A DNA stretch of 64,000 bases. Source: Aeromicrobium yanjiei. Its GTDB lineage: Bacteria; Actinomycetota; Actinomycetes; Propionibacteriales; Nocardioidaceae. Within the stretch, counting starts at the first letter, position 1; each line of letters begins with the position of its first letter. The stretch covers positions 930,001 through 994,000 of the forward strand of contig NZ_CP045737.1 in NCBI RefSeq assembly GCF_009649075.1. Direction: 5' to 3'. The notes beneath the pieces were generated by a model that worked only from the letters and a program-made list of their open reading frames with translations, was not told the DNA's origin and did not search any database. The position numbers and the translations under genes were made by a program. This document shows, piece after piece, positions 31,810 through 39,331 of the stretch.

Positions 31810-33491
31810 CCGACACCGTCAGCGCCGTCAATCCCGCCGACGACACGTTCGACGGGGTCCGCAACGACGTCACGACTCGTCTGGAAGGTCTGACCCGTGC
31901 GGTGGACGCGGCCCACGGACGCGTCGACGAGGAGATCCTGGCTCCCGCCAAGACGCTCGCCGGCCGTGCCGCCGAGAGGCTGACCCTGTCGGGTGAGCAC
32001 ACGATCGTCGCCCTCGCCGGCGCCACGGGCTCGGGCAAGTCCTCGCTGTTCAACGCGCTGACCGATCTCGAGCTGGCCGGCGTCGGCGTGCGCCGCCCGA
32101 CCACGTCGTGGGCGCTGGCGTGCGCGTGGGGACCGGACGGCGCCCAGGGCCTGCTGGAGTGGATGGGCATCCCGGCACGGCACCAGGTCTCGCGCATGAG
32201 CATGCTCGACCAGTCCTCCGAGGACACCAAGCTCGAGGGCCTCGTCCTGGTCGACCTGCCCGACCACGACTCCACCGAGGTCTCGCACCACCTCGAGATG
32301 GACCGGCTGGTCAAGTACGCCGATCTGATCGTGTGGGTGCTGGACCCGCAGAAGTACGCGGACGCCGCGATCCACGAGCGCTACATCCAGCCCATGGCGT
32401 CCTACAGCGACGTCACGCTGGTCGTGCTCAACCAGATCGACCGCATCCCGTTCGAGGACCGCGACCGCGCACTGGCCGACGTACGCCGCATCCTGGCCGA
32501 CGAGGGCCTGCCCGACGTGCCGGTCATCGGCGTCTCGGCGACCCGCGGCGATGGCGTCGACGACCTCAAGCGCGAGCTGGCGTCCCGCATCCGGGCCAAG
32601 ACCTCCGCCAAGGCCCGCCTCGCCTCAGACATCTCGGCCGCTGCCGCCTCGATCGCCCGGGTCGGCGGGTCCGCCGCGGCGCCCGGCATCAGCCCGGCCG
32701 ACCGTCAGGCGCTCGACGAGGCGCTCCTGGAGTGCGCCGGTGTACCGCAGCTGGTGGACGCCATCGAGGCCTCGACCCGTCGCCGCGCGGTCCTGCGCAC
32801 GGGGTGGCCGTTCGCGCGCTGGGCCAGCCGTCTCGGCAAGGCGCCGCTGGACGAGCTCGAGCTGGGCGACGACCTGACGATCTCGTCGCTCGCGAGCAGC
32901 GCGGTGCCCGCAGGGGGCAGCGTCCAGAGGGCCAACGCCGAGCTGGCGATCCGCGACGTCGCGGAGAAGGCTGCCGTGGGCCTGGAGCGCCCGTGGCGCG
33001 ACGCCGTCCGCGGTGCCGCCACTGCTGGCGGCAGCGACATCATCGGGGAGCTCGACCGGGCCGTGCGCGACACCACCGCCGACATCTCCAGGTCGCCGAT
33101 GTGGTGGAGGGTCGTCCAGGCCGTCCAGCTGCTGGCCGTCGTCGCGGTCCTCGCCGGGGTGGTCTGGCTGGTCGCCGAAGGGATCGGCGCACTGATCTCT
33201 GCCGACCTGCCCGATCGTGGCAGCGTCGGCATCGTGCCGCTGGTCGTGGTCATCGCGCTCGGTGCCTTTTTCGGCGGCATCGTCCTGGCGGTGCTGTCGC
33301 GCATCGCTGCGGGCGTCGGCGGACGCCGCAGGGCCCAGCGGGCCGAGCGCGAGCTGCGCGCCGCGATCGACCAGGTGGCGACCGAGAAGGTCATCGCCCC
33401 CATCCAGTCCGAGCTCGACGCCTACGGCACGTACCGCTCGGGCATCCTCACCGCGCTCGAGGGCGGACCGGCGGAGGCACCCGCAGCGTAG
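31806..33491 (+). CDS. Dynamin-like/YfjP-type GTPase with two transmembrane helices
   Basis: A 561-residue partner of the preceding GTPase. G1 is ALAGATGSGKSSLFNAL, G3 is VLVDLPDHDSTE, G4 is VVLNQIDRIPF (NQID in place of NKxD) and G5 is GVSATRGDGVDD, all within residues 40-265. Two hydrophobic helices (about 435-460 and 475-505) form a membrane hairpin near the C-terminus, followed by a basic/coiled segment. The ATGA overlap with the upstream gene shows coupled translation, so the two probably work as a heteromeric membrane-remodelling pair. Confidence 0.82.
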   Translation: MTDTVSAVNPADDTFDGVRNDVTTRLEGLTRAVDAAHGRVDEEILAPAKTLAGRAAERLTLSGEHTIVALAGATGSGKSSLFNALTDLELAGVGVRRPTTSWALACAWGPDGAQGLLEWMGIPARHQVSRMSMLDQSSEDTKLEGLVLVDLPDHDSTEVSHHLEMDRLVKYADLIVWVLDPQKYADAAIHERYIQPMASYSDVTLVVLNQIDRIPFEDRDRALADVRRILADEGLPDVPVIGVSATRGDGVDDLKRELASRIRAKTSAKARLASDISAAAASIARVGGSAAAPGISPADRQALDEALLECAGVPQLVDAIEASTRRRAVLRTGWPFARWASRLGKAPLDELELGDDLTISSLASSAVPAGGSVQRANAELAIRDVAEKAAVGLERPWRDAVRGAATAGGSDIIGELDRAVRDTTADISRSPMWWRVVQAVQLLAVVAVLAGVVWLVAEGIGALISADLPDRGSVGIVPLVVVIALGAFFGGIVLAVLSRIAAGVGGRRRAQRAERELRAAIDQVATEKVIAPIQSELDAYGTYRSGILTALEGGPAEAPAA

Positions 33492-33524
33492 GGTCCCCGG
33501 GCCGCGGTCGATAGGCTGGGGGGC

Positions 33525-35207
33525 ATGGCTGAATACGTGCTTTCCCTGCGCAACGTCCGCAAGGCCCACGGCGACAAGGTGGTGCTGGACAACGTCACGC
33601 TGTCGTTCCTGCACGGCGCCAAGATCGGCGTCGTCGGACCCAACGGCATGGGCAAGTCGTCCCTGCTCAAGCTCATGGCCGGCCTCGACCACCCCAACAA
33701 CGGCGATCTCGTCCGTGACCCCGATGCGACGGTGGGAATGCTCCAGCAGGAGCCCCCGCTGACCGAGGGCAAGACGGTGCTCGAGAACGTCGAGGAGGCC
33801 GTCGCGGAGATCAAGGGCAAGCTCGACCGGTTCAACGCCATCAGCGAGGAGCTCGCGAGCCCCGACGCCGACTACGACACCCTCCTGGCCGAGATGGGCG
33901 ATCTGCAGACCGATCTGGACACCCACAACGCGTGGGAGCTGGACTCGCGTCTCGACCAGGCCATGGACGCGCTGCGCTGCCCGCCCCCGGACGAGCTCGT
34001 CGACCACCTGTCCGGTGGTGAGCGCCGCCGCGTGGCGCTGTGCAAGCTGCTGCTTCAGCAGCCCGACCTGCTCCTGCTCGACGAGCCCACCAACCACCTG
34101 GACGCCGAGAGCGTGCAGTGGCTCGAGGGACACCTCAAGTCGTACCCCGGCGCAGTGCTCGCCGTGACGCACGACCGCTACTTCCTCGACAACGTCGCTG
34201 AGTGGATCGCCGAGGTCGACCGCGGCTCGATCCACGGCTACGAGGGCAACTACTCCACGTACCTCGAGACCAAGAAGGAACGTCTCAAGATCGAGGGGCA
34301 GAAGGACGCCAAGCGGGCCAAGATGCTCGAGCGCGAGCTCGACTGGGTCCGCTCCAACGCGAAGGGCCGCCAGACCAAGTCGAAGTCGCGTCTGGCCCGC
34401 TACGAGGAGCTCGCCGCCGAGGCCGAGAAGGCGCGCAAGATCGACACCAGCGAGATCAACATCCCGGCAGGTCCGCGACTCGGTGACGTCGTGCTCGACG
34501 CGAAGGGCCTGACCAAGGCGTTCGACGGACGCGTCCTGTGGGACGACATCTCGTTCACGCTCCCGCGTGCCGGCATCGTCGGCGTCGTCGGCCCCAACGG
34601 CGTGGGCAAGACCACGCTGTTCCGCATGATCACCGGCGAGGAGAAGCCGGACTCCGGCACGCTCGAGGTCGGCAAGACCGTCAAGATCGGCTACGCCGAC
34701 CAGAACCGTGGGGACATCGACGGCAACAAGAACGTCTGGGAGGTCGTGTCCGAGGGGCTCGACTTCATCAAGGTCGCCAACTTCGAGATGAACAGCCGCG
34801 CGTACGTCGCGTCGTTCGGCTTCAAGGGCGCCGACCAGCAGAAGAAGGCCAGCGTGCTGTCCGGTGGTGAGCGCAACCGCCTCAACCTCGCACTGACCCT
34901 CAAGCAGGGCGGCAACATGCTGCTGCTCGATGAGCCGACCAACGACCTGGACGTCGAGACCCTGTCGTCGCTCGAGGACGCCCTGCTGGACTTCCCGGGC
35001 TGCGCCGTCGTGACGTCGCACGACCGGTGGTTCCTCGATCGCATCGCGACCCACATCCTGGCGTGGGAGGGCACCGACGAGAAGCCCGGCCAGTGGTTCT
35101 GGTTCGAGGGCAACTTCCAGGCGTACGAGGACAACAAGATCGAGCGCCTCGGCGTCGACGCCGCCCGTCCGCACCGCGTCACCCACCGCCGCCTCACCCG
35201 CGACTGA
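33525..35207 (+). CDS. ettA: Energy-dependent translational throttle protein EttA (ABC-F)
   Basis: A 560-residue ABC-F ATPase that binds the ribosomal E site and gates the first elongation steps by ATP/ADP ratio. Two ABC domains: Walker A VVGPNGMGKSSLLKL and GVVGPNGVGKTTLFRM; signatures HLSGGERRRVALCKLLL and VLSGGERNRLNLALTL; Walker B LLLLDEPTNHLD and MLLLDEPTNDLD. Between them, residues about 243-320 hold the linker with the arm. Length and domain spacing match EttA rather than resistance-type ABC-F. TAGGCT at 33512-33517 is a likely -10 immediately upstream of the ATG. Confidence 0.95.
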   Translation: MAEYVLSLRNVRKAHGDKVVLDNVTLSFLHGAKIGVVGPNGMGKSSLLKLMAGLDHPNNGDLVRDPDATVGMLQQEPPLTEGKTVLENVEEAVAEIKGKLDRFNAISEELASPDADYDTLLAEMGDLQTDLDTHNAWELDSRLDQAMDALRCPPPDELVDHLSGGERRRVALCKLLLQQPDLLLLDEPTNHLDAESVQWLEGHLKSYPGAVLAVTHDRYFLDNVAEWIAEVDRGSIHGYEGNYSTYLETKKERLKIEGQKDAKRAKMLERELDWVRSNAKGRQTKSKSRLARYEELAAEAEKARKIDTSEINIPAGPRLGDVVLDAKGLTKAFDGRVLWDDISFTLPRAGIVGVVGPNGVGKTTLFRMITGEEKPDSGTLEVGKTVKIGYADQNRGDIDGNKNVWEVVSEGLDFIKVANFEMNSRAYVASFGFKGADQQKKASVLSGGERNRLNLALTLKQGGNMLLLDEPTNDLDVETLSSLEDALLDFPGCAVVTSHDRWFLDRIATHILAWEGTDEKPGQWFWFEGNFQAYEDNKIERLGVDAARPHRVTHRRLTRD

Positions 35208-35241
35208 CCCCAGGGGGACCACCCCGCCCCGCCCCCGCCCC

Positions 35242-35298
35242 GATTTGCGGAGTCCTGCACCTTTTTCCTGCCGAATTCGGTGCAAGAGTCCGCAAATC
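35242..35298. repeat. 57-bp palindromic element, copy 1
   Basis: GATTTGCGGAGTCCTGCACC (35242-35261) and GGTGCAAGAGTCCGCAAATC (35279-35298) pair at 18 of 20 positions around a 17-base loop ending GAATTC. It lies 34 bases after ettA and 27 bases from the 3' end of the DUF559 gene. A second copy with the same arm and loop lengths lies at 36286-36342. Confidence 0.85.
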
Positions 35299-35325
35299 TG
35301 GGACGGGGGCGGCTCGGGCGGCGGG

Positions 35326-36192
35326 TCACATTGCCTGCTGGAGAGCCTGACGTACGCGGATCGCGGCGGACCGCGGATTCCTCATGTCCGCCGCGGTGAT
35401 GACGATGACCCGCCACCCGGCGGCCTCGAGCTGCTCGCGACGCAAGTGGTCCCACTGGCGCTGCTGGGCGTCTCGCTCGTGCTGCCAGCCGTCGTACTCC
35501 ACCAGCACCTTCCATCGTCGGAACACCAGGTCGCCCTTCGCGAGCCACCGCCCCTGGTCGTCGAGGATGTCGACGTTGACCTCCGGTTCGGGCAGGCCGA
35601 TGCAGTGCAGCTCCCAGCGCAGGTGCGACTCCTGCACCGAGGCGACGTCATCGCGGACGAGCGGGGCGATGCGCCGTGCCCGTCTGACCCCGTCGAGATG
35701 CGACTCGATGACGTACGCCCGCAGGTCGAGCAGGTCGACCTCGCCGTGGGCGACGAGCCAGTCGCCGGCGGCCAGCAGATCGCGGCTGGACAGCAGGGTT
35801 GCGGCGTCGACGAACGTGCGGCGCGGCCCCAGCACCGGCAGCCCGTCGAGCTCGATCGGGTGCAGACGCCCCTGACGGCGGTGCAGCACGATGCCGCGCC
35901 GCTCGACCTCCGACCAGGTGCTGATCGAGAAGTGCAACGGAAACGTCCGGCCGAGGTGCAGCCCGCGGAGGCCCAGCGCGGTCGTGTGGCTGGCCGCGGC
36001 CCCCGGTGGCAGCACGAGTCGCGCGGCCTCGGCGTGGAGCCGCAGGGTGGGCTCGGTCTCGGCGAGGCGGTAGACCCCCGGCCGGACCATGGCGAAGCGC
36101 GGGCCCTGCAGGCTGCGCCGGGTCAGGCCCGCCCTCTCGGCATCGGCGACGGTGAACACGCGACCGCGCAGGGCGGCAGGGATGGCGTACAT
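35326..36192 (-). CDS. DUF559 endonuclease-like protein with AbiEi-type N-terminal domain
   Basis: A 288-residue protein. The N-terminal part (residues 10-75: FTVADAERAGLTRRSLQG, then VRPGVYRL) resembles the winged-helix domain of AbiEi-type antitoxins. The C-terminal part resembles DUF559, a Vsr/PD-(D/E)XK-like nuclease: SHLRWELHCIGLPEPEVNVDI, GDLVFRRWKVLVEYDGWQHE (Asp and Glu of a nuclease core), and AGWRVIVITAADM. Multi-copy genes of this architecture are common in actinobacteria without known function. Two related 57-bp palindromes bracket it at 35242-35298 and 36286-36342, which suggests a mobile or repeat-associated unit. Confidence 0.8.
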   Translation of the reverse strand: MYAIPAALRGRVFTVADAERAGLTRRSLQGPRFAMVRPGVYRLAETEPTLRLHAEAARLVLPPGAAASHTTALGLRGLHLGRTFPLHFSISTWSEVERRGIVLHRRQGRLHPIELDGLPVLGPRRTFVDAATLLSSRDLLAAGDWLVAHGEVDLLDLRAYVIESHLDGVRRARRIAPLVRDDVASVQESHLRWELHCIGLPEPEVNVDILDDQGRWLAKGDLVFRRWKVLVEYDGWQHERDAQQRQWDHLRREQLEAAGWRVIVITAADMRNPRSAAIRVRQALQQAM

Positions 36193-36285
36193 GGTGCGAG
36201 CCTGCGCGGGGGAGGGGAGTCCGCGCAGCCGGGTCTCGCCGAGGTGTGGACCGAGCACACGGCGTTCACCGCCTGTGGACACCCC

Positions 36286-36342
36286 GATCTGCGGAGGTCT
36301 GCACGCTTTTGAGCCGGAATTCCGTGCAGGAGTCCGCAAATC
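36286..36342. repeat. 57-bp palindromic element, copy 2
   Basis: GATCTGCGGAGGTCTGCACG (36286-36305) and CGTGCAGGAGTCCGCAAATC (36323-36342) pair at 16 of 20 positions around a 17-base loop ending GAATTC. It is in direct orientation to copy 1 (1,044 bp away) and lies between the DUF559 gene's start and the MarR gene's stop. Confidence 0.85.
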
Positions 36343-36350
36343 TGGGCGGG

Positions 36351-36824
36351 TCAGAACTTCTTGCCGTTGAGGTCCTCCAGGACCTTTTGCATGATGCGGC
36401 CCATGGCCTCGAGGTCGGCTGCGTCGGCGTTCTCGATCAGATAGCTGTGGACGCCCCGGACGTGGGTGTGCGCGGCGGCCTCGAGGACGCTGAATCCCTG
36501 GTCGGTGAGGATCGCCGACACGCCGCGGCCGTCGTTGGAGCACTGGCCACGGCGGACGATGCCCTCGCGCTCGAGTCGGGCGATCGTGTGGGTCACGCGG
36601 CTGCGGGAGTGCGACACCGCGTCGGCCAGCTCGGCCATGCGGATCGACCGGTCGGGGGACTCCGAGAGCCGGACGAGGATCTCGTACTCGGGCATGGACA
36701 GACCGTGTGCTGCCCGCAGGTCGCGGTCGAGTCGATCCATCAGCACGGTCGTCCCGCCGAGGAACGATCGCCAGATGCGCTGCTGCTCGGTGCTGAGCCA
36801 CGGGGTCTCGGTCACGGTCTCCAT
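36351..36824 (-). CDS. MarR-family transcriptional regulator
   Basis: A 157-residue winged-helix repressor. The core is LSMPEYEILVRLSESPDRSIRMAEL (in parts, about 40-65), the recognition helix SHSRSRVTHTIARLEREGIV (70-89) and the wing RGQCSNDGRGVSAILTDQG. Cys in the wing could sense oxidants. I start at the ATG at 36824 because AGGA lies upstream at good distance; an ATG at 36833 and longer in-frame sequence are less likely. It is divergent from yceI, with the 18-bp palindrome in between, and the same palindrome lies in the pir promoter. Confidence 0.88.
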   Translation of the reverse strand: METVTETPWLSTEQQRIWRSFLGGTTVLMDRLDRDLRAAHGLSMPEYEILVRLSESPDRSIRMAELADAVSHSRSRVTHTIARLEREGIVRRGQCSNDGRGVSAILTDQGFSVLEAAAHTHVRGVHSYLIENADAADLEAMGRIMQKVLEDLNGKKF

Positions 36825-36852
36825 GCCTGCCATCCTATGTCGCGCTGGGACT

Positions 36853-36903
36853 GGTTGAAAGTTAAACAACGTGCTACAGTCCATCTAGTTGAAGTATCAA
36901 CTA
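36853..36903. promoter_or_regulatory. marR/yceI intergenic operator and promoter
   Basis: TAGTTGAAGTATCAACTA (36886-36903) is a perfect 7-4-7 palindrome, 20 bases before yceI. A looser relative (GGTTGAAAGTTAAACAAC, 36853-36870) lies 33 bases upstream. TGCTACAGT (36872-36880) is a possible extended -10 for yceI, which would place the perfect palindrome over the transcription start, a repressing position. Confidence 0.65.
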
Positions 36904-36922
36904 AAACTTTCGAGGAGACACC

Positions 36923-37468
36923 ATGAGCACCGCCATCGCAGTCACCGCCGGCACCTGGAACCTGGACCCGACCCACACCGAGATCGGCTTCACCGTCCGC
37001 CACCTGATGAGCAAGGTCCGCGGCAAGTTCGAGACGTTCGAGGGATCCATCGTCACCGCGGAGAACCCGGCCGACTCGTCGGTCAAGGTCGCGATCGACC
37101 TCAGCTCGATCAACACCGGCACCGCCGACCGTGACGCGCACCTGCGCTCCGGTGACTTCTTCGGTGTCGACACCTACCCGACGATGACGTTCACCTCGAC
37201 CGGTGTCGTCCACAAGGGCGACAACGAGTTCGTGGTGACCGGCGATCTCGCGATCAAGGACGTGACGAAGCCGGTCGAGCTCGAGGTCGAGTTCCTCGGC
37301 GAGGGCGGCGACCCGTGGGGCGGTACGCGTGTGGGCGTCGAGGCCACCACGACGATCAGCCGCAAGGAGTTCGGCATCGACTTCAACATCCCCGTGGGCG
37401 GCGACACCGTCATGATCGGCGACAAGATCGCGATCAACATCGTCGCCGAGGCCGTCCTCCAGGCCTGA
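36923..37468 (+). CDS. yceI: YceI-family lipid-binding protein
   Basis: A 181-residue beta-barrel (lipocalin-like) protein that binds polyisoprenoid or other amphipathic lipids. Signature blocks: TWNLDPTHTEIGFTVRHLM, KVRGKFETFEG, IDLSSINTGTADRDAHLRSGDFF (given in part), YPTMTFTST and SRKEFGIDFN. No signal peptide, so it is cytoplasmic, unlike E. coli YceI. GAGGAG precedes the ATG. In many actinobacteria yceI is divergent from a MarR gene, as here. Confidence 0.92.
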   Translation: MSTAIAVTAGTWNLDPTHTEIGFTVRHLMSKVRGKFETFEGSIVTAENPADSSVKVAIDLSSINTGTADRDAHLRSGDFFGVDTYPTMTFTSTGVVHKGDNEFVVTGDLAIKDVTKPVELEVEFLGEGGDPWGGTRVGVEATTTISRKEFGIDFNIPVGGDTVMIGDKIAINIVAEAVLQA

Positions 37469-37474
37469 GCCGAC

Positions 37475-38062
37475 CTACGCCGGTTTGGGCCGGACCGCGG
37501 TCATCCGCACCGCGAGCTCGGCGTGCAACGCCGCGAGCTCGTCGCCCGAGCGCGAGCCGCCCGGCTCGAACCACCGCACGAGATCGACACCGAGGGACAG
37601 CAGCGAGAACGCCGTCCCGGGGATGTCGGTGACATCCAGGACGCCCTGGTCGACCCCGTCGGCCAGGGCGTCCTGCATCGTCCGCTCGATGCTGCGACGC
37701 AGGGTCGCGACCTCGGCCCGGTGCTCGGGCGTGAGCGCGTGGTACTCGTACTGCACGATTCGCCCGACCCGGCTGTTGTCGGCGTGCCACAGGCTGAAGT
37801 CGTAGACCATCGTCCGCAGCCGCTCGACCGGATCGGCGCTCGAGGCGGCCGCCCGGTTGATCACGCCGAGGGCCGCGCGGTGCCCGTCCAGGCTGACGGT
37901 GAAGAGCAGGCTCTCCTTGGAGTCGTGATGGACGTAGACCGCCGCGGGGCTCATGCCGGCGCGGGACGCGATGTCGCGCGTCGTGGTCGCGGCGAAGCCC
38001 TTCTCGGCGAACGCCTCGACGGCTGCGTGGATGAGTCGTTCGCGTGCCGTGACGGTCGTCAT
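37475..38062 (-). CDS. TetR-family regulator beside an acyl-CoA dehydrogenase operon
   Basis: A 195-residue TetR repressor. The HTH is at 5-50 (RERLIHAAVEAFAEKGFAA, TTTRDIASRAGMSPAAVYVHH); the rest is a helical ligand domain that may bind acyl-CoA. AGGAGGTG lies before the ATG. It is divergent from the acyl-CoA dehydrogenase gene; the palindrome CTAAGCAAGCGCTTAG (38107-38122) lies between, and the identical palindrome on the other strand precedes the SDR operon at 57.4 kb. This protein is the better candidate for binding both sites. Confidence 0.88.
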   Translation of the reverse strand: MTTVTARERLIHAAVEAFAEKGFAATTTRDIASRAGMSPAAVYVHHDSKESLLFTVSLDGHRAALGVINRAAASSADPVERLRTMVYDFSLWHADNSRVGRIVQYEYHALTPEHRAEVATLRRSIERTMQDALADGVDQGVLDVTDIPGTAFSLLSLGVDLVRWFEPGGSRSGDELAALHAELAVRMTAVRPKPA

Positions 38063-38106
38063 GTCGCACCTCCTGATGGTTGACAGCATGACGGAGGGCT
38101 TGCATG

Positions 38107-38122
38107 CTAAGCAAGCGCTTAG
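38107..38122. promoter_or_regulatory. TetR-type operator (CTAAGC-N4-GCTTAG), copy 1
   Basis: CTAAGCAAGCGCTTAG, a 6-4-6 dyad, lies between the divergent TetR gene (start 38062) and the acyl-CoA dehydrogenase gene (start 38160). Its exact reverse complement occurs at 57420-57435 before another acyl-CoA-related operon. Confidence 0.7.
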
Positions 38123-38159
38123 TTCACATGTCCACCACATTCTCCACCTGAGGGACCCC

Positions 38160-39305
38160 ATGCAGCGGATGATCTTCGACGAGGACCACGACGCCTTCCG
38201 CGACTCGTGCGCGGCCTTCGTCGCCAAGCACGTGACGCCCGATCTCGAGACGTACGTGACGGACAAGGCCATCCCGCGCAAGTTCTGGCTGGCCGCGGGT
38301 GCCGAGGGCTTCCTCGGCCTGGAGATCCCCGAGGAGCTCGGCGGCTCGGACGCAGGTGACTTCCGCTTCAACGCGGTGTTCGCCGAGGAGCTGTCCAAGC
38401 TCAATGCCGCGCTGCCGTCGTGCGTCGCGATCCACACCGACATCGCGGTGCCCTACCTCGTCGACCTCGGGACCGACGAGCAGAAGCAGCGGTGGCTGCC
38501 CGGCTGCGCCAGCGGCGAGATCCTCACCGCGATCGGCATGACCGAGCCGGGCGGCGGGTCCGACCTCGCAGCTCTGAAGACCACCGCGGTGCGCGACGGC
38601 GACGAGTGGGTCATCAACGGGTCCAAGACGTTCATCACCAACGGCTTCTCGGCCGACCTGGTCCTGACGGCCGTGCGCACCTCGCCCGAGAAGGGTGCCA
38701 AGGGCATCACGCTGTTCGGCATCGAGGCGAACGATCCGGGCTTCAGCCGCGGCCGCAAGCTCGACAAGGTCGGCAACGAGGAGGCCGACACGGCCGAGCT
38801 GTTCTTCGAGAACGTCCGGCTCGGCGACGACCGCGTCATCGGGGAGGTCGACCGTGGCTTCATCTACATGATGGAGCGCCTGCCGCAGGAGCGGCTCACG
38901 TGCTCAGTCGCGAACATCGCGCACGCCAAGCAGATCCTGCTCGAGACCATCCAGTACGCCAAGGACCGGCACGCCTTCAAGCAGCCGATCGGCAGCCTGC
39001 AGCACAACAAGTTCCTGCTCGCCGAGCTCGTCACCAAGATCGAGGTCGCCGAGTCGTACGTCGACCAGGCCGTGCTCGCGCACTCGCGGGGCGAGCTCAC
39101 CGCGATCGACGCCGCGAAGACCAAGTGGTGGTCGTCCGAGGTCCAGAACGACGTCCTCGACCACTGCGTGCAGCTCTACGGCGGCTACGGGTACATGAAC
39201 GAGTACCGCGTCGCCCGGGCCTGGCGCGATGCCCGCGTGAGCAAGATCTGGGCCGGCTCCAACGAGATCATGAAAGAGCTCATCGGCCGCGACCTCGGCT
39301 TCTGA
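38160..39305 (+). CDS. Acyl-CoA dehydrogenase, long-chain (LCAD) type
   Basis: A 381-residue FAD enzyme for the first beta-oxidation step. FAD/substrate motifs: IGMTEPGGGSDLAALKT, WVINGSKTFITNG, DRHAFKQPIGSLQ and QLYGGYGYMNEY. The catalytic Glu of medium-chain enzymes (EGT near the C-terminus) is not present (WAGSNEIMKEL); as in LCAD/IVD, the base is most likely Glu244 in LPQERL. First gene of an operon with thiolase and SDR. Electron-transfer flavoprotein genes are not nearby. Confidence 0.93.
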   Translation: MQRMIFDEDHDAFRDSCAAFVAKHVTPDLETYVTDKAIPRKFWLAAGAEGFLGLEIPEELGGSDAGDFRFNAVFAEELSKLNAALPSCVAIHTDIAVPYLVDLGTDEQKQRWLPGCASGEILTAIGMTEPGGGSDLAALKTTAVRDGDEWVINGSKTFITNGFSADLVLTAVRTSPEKGAKGITLFGIEANDPGFSRGRKLDKVGNEEADTAELFFENVRLGDDRVIGEVDRGFIYMMERLPQERLTCSVANIAHAKQILLETIQYAKDRHAFKQPIGSLQHNKFLLAELVTKIEVAESYVDQAVLAHSRGELTAIDAAKTKWWSSEVQNDVLDHCVQLYGGYGYMNEYRVARAWRDARVSKIWAGSNEIMKELIGRDLGF

Positions 39306-39331
39306 GTCACCCCCACCCGAAAGGCACGACC

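Noticed and set aside
35242..36342. Classical insertion sequence around the DUF559 gene
   Set aside because: The flanking elements are direct copies of a palindrome, not terminal inverted repeats of one element, and no target-site duplication or transposase motif was seen.
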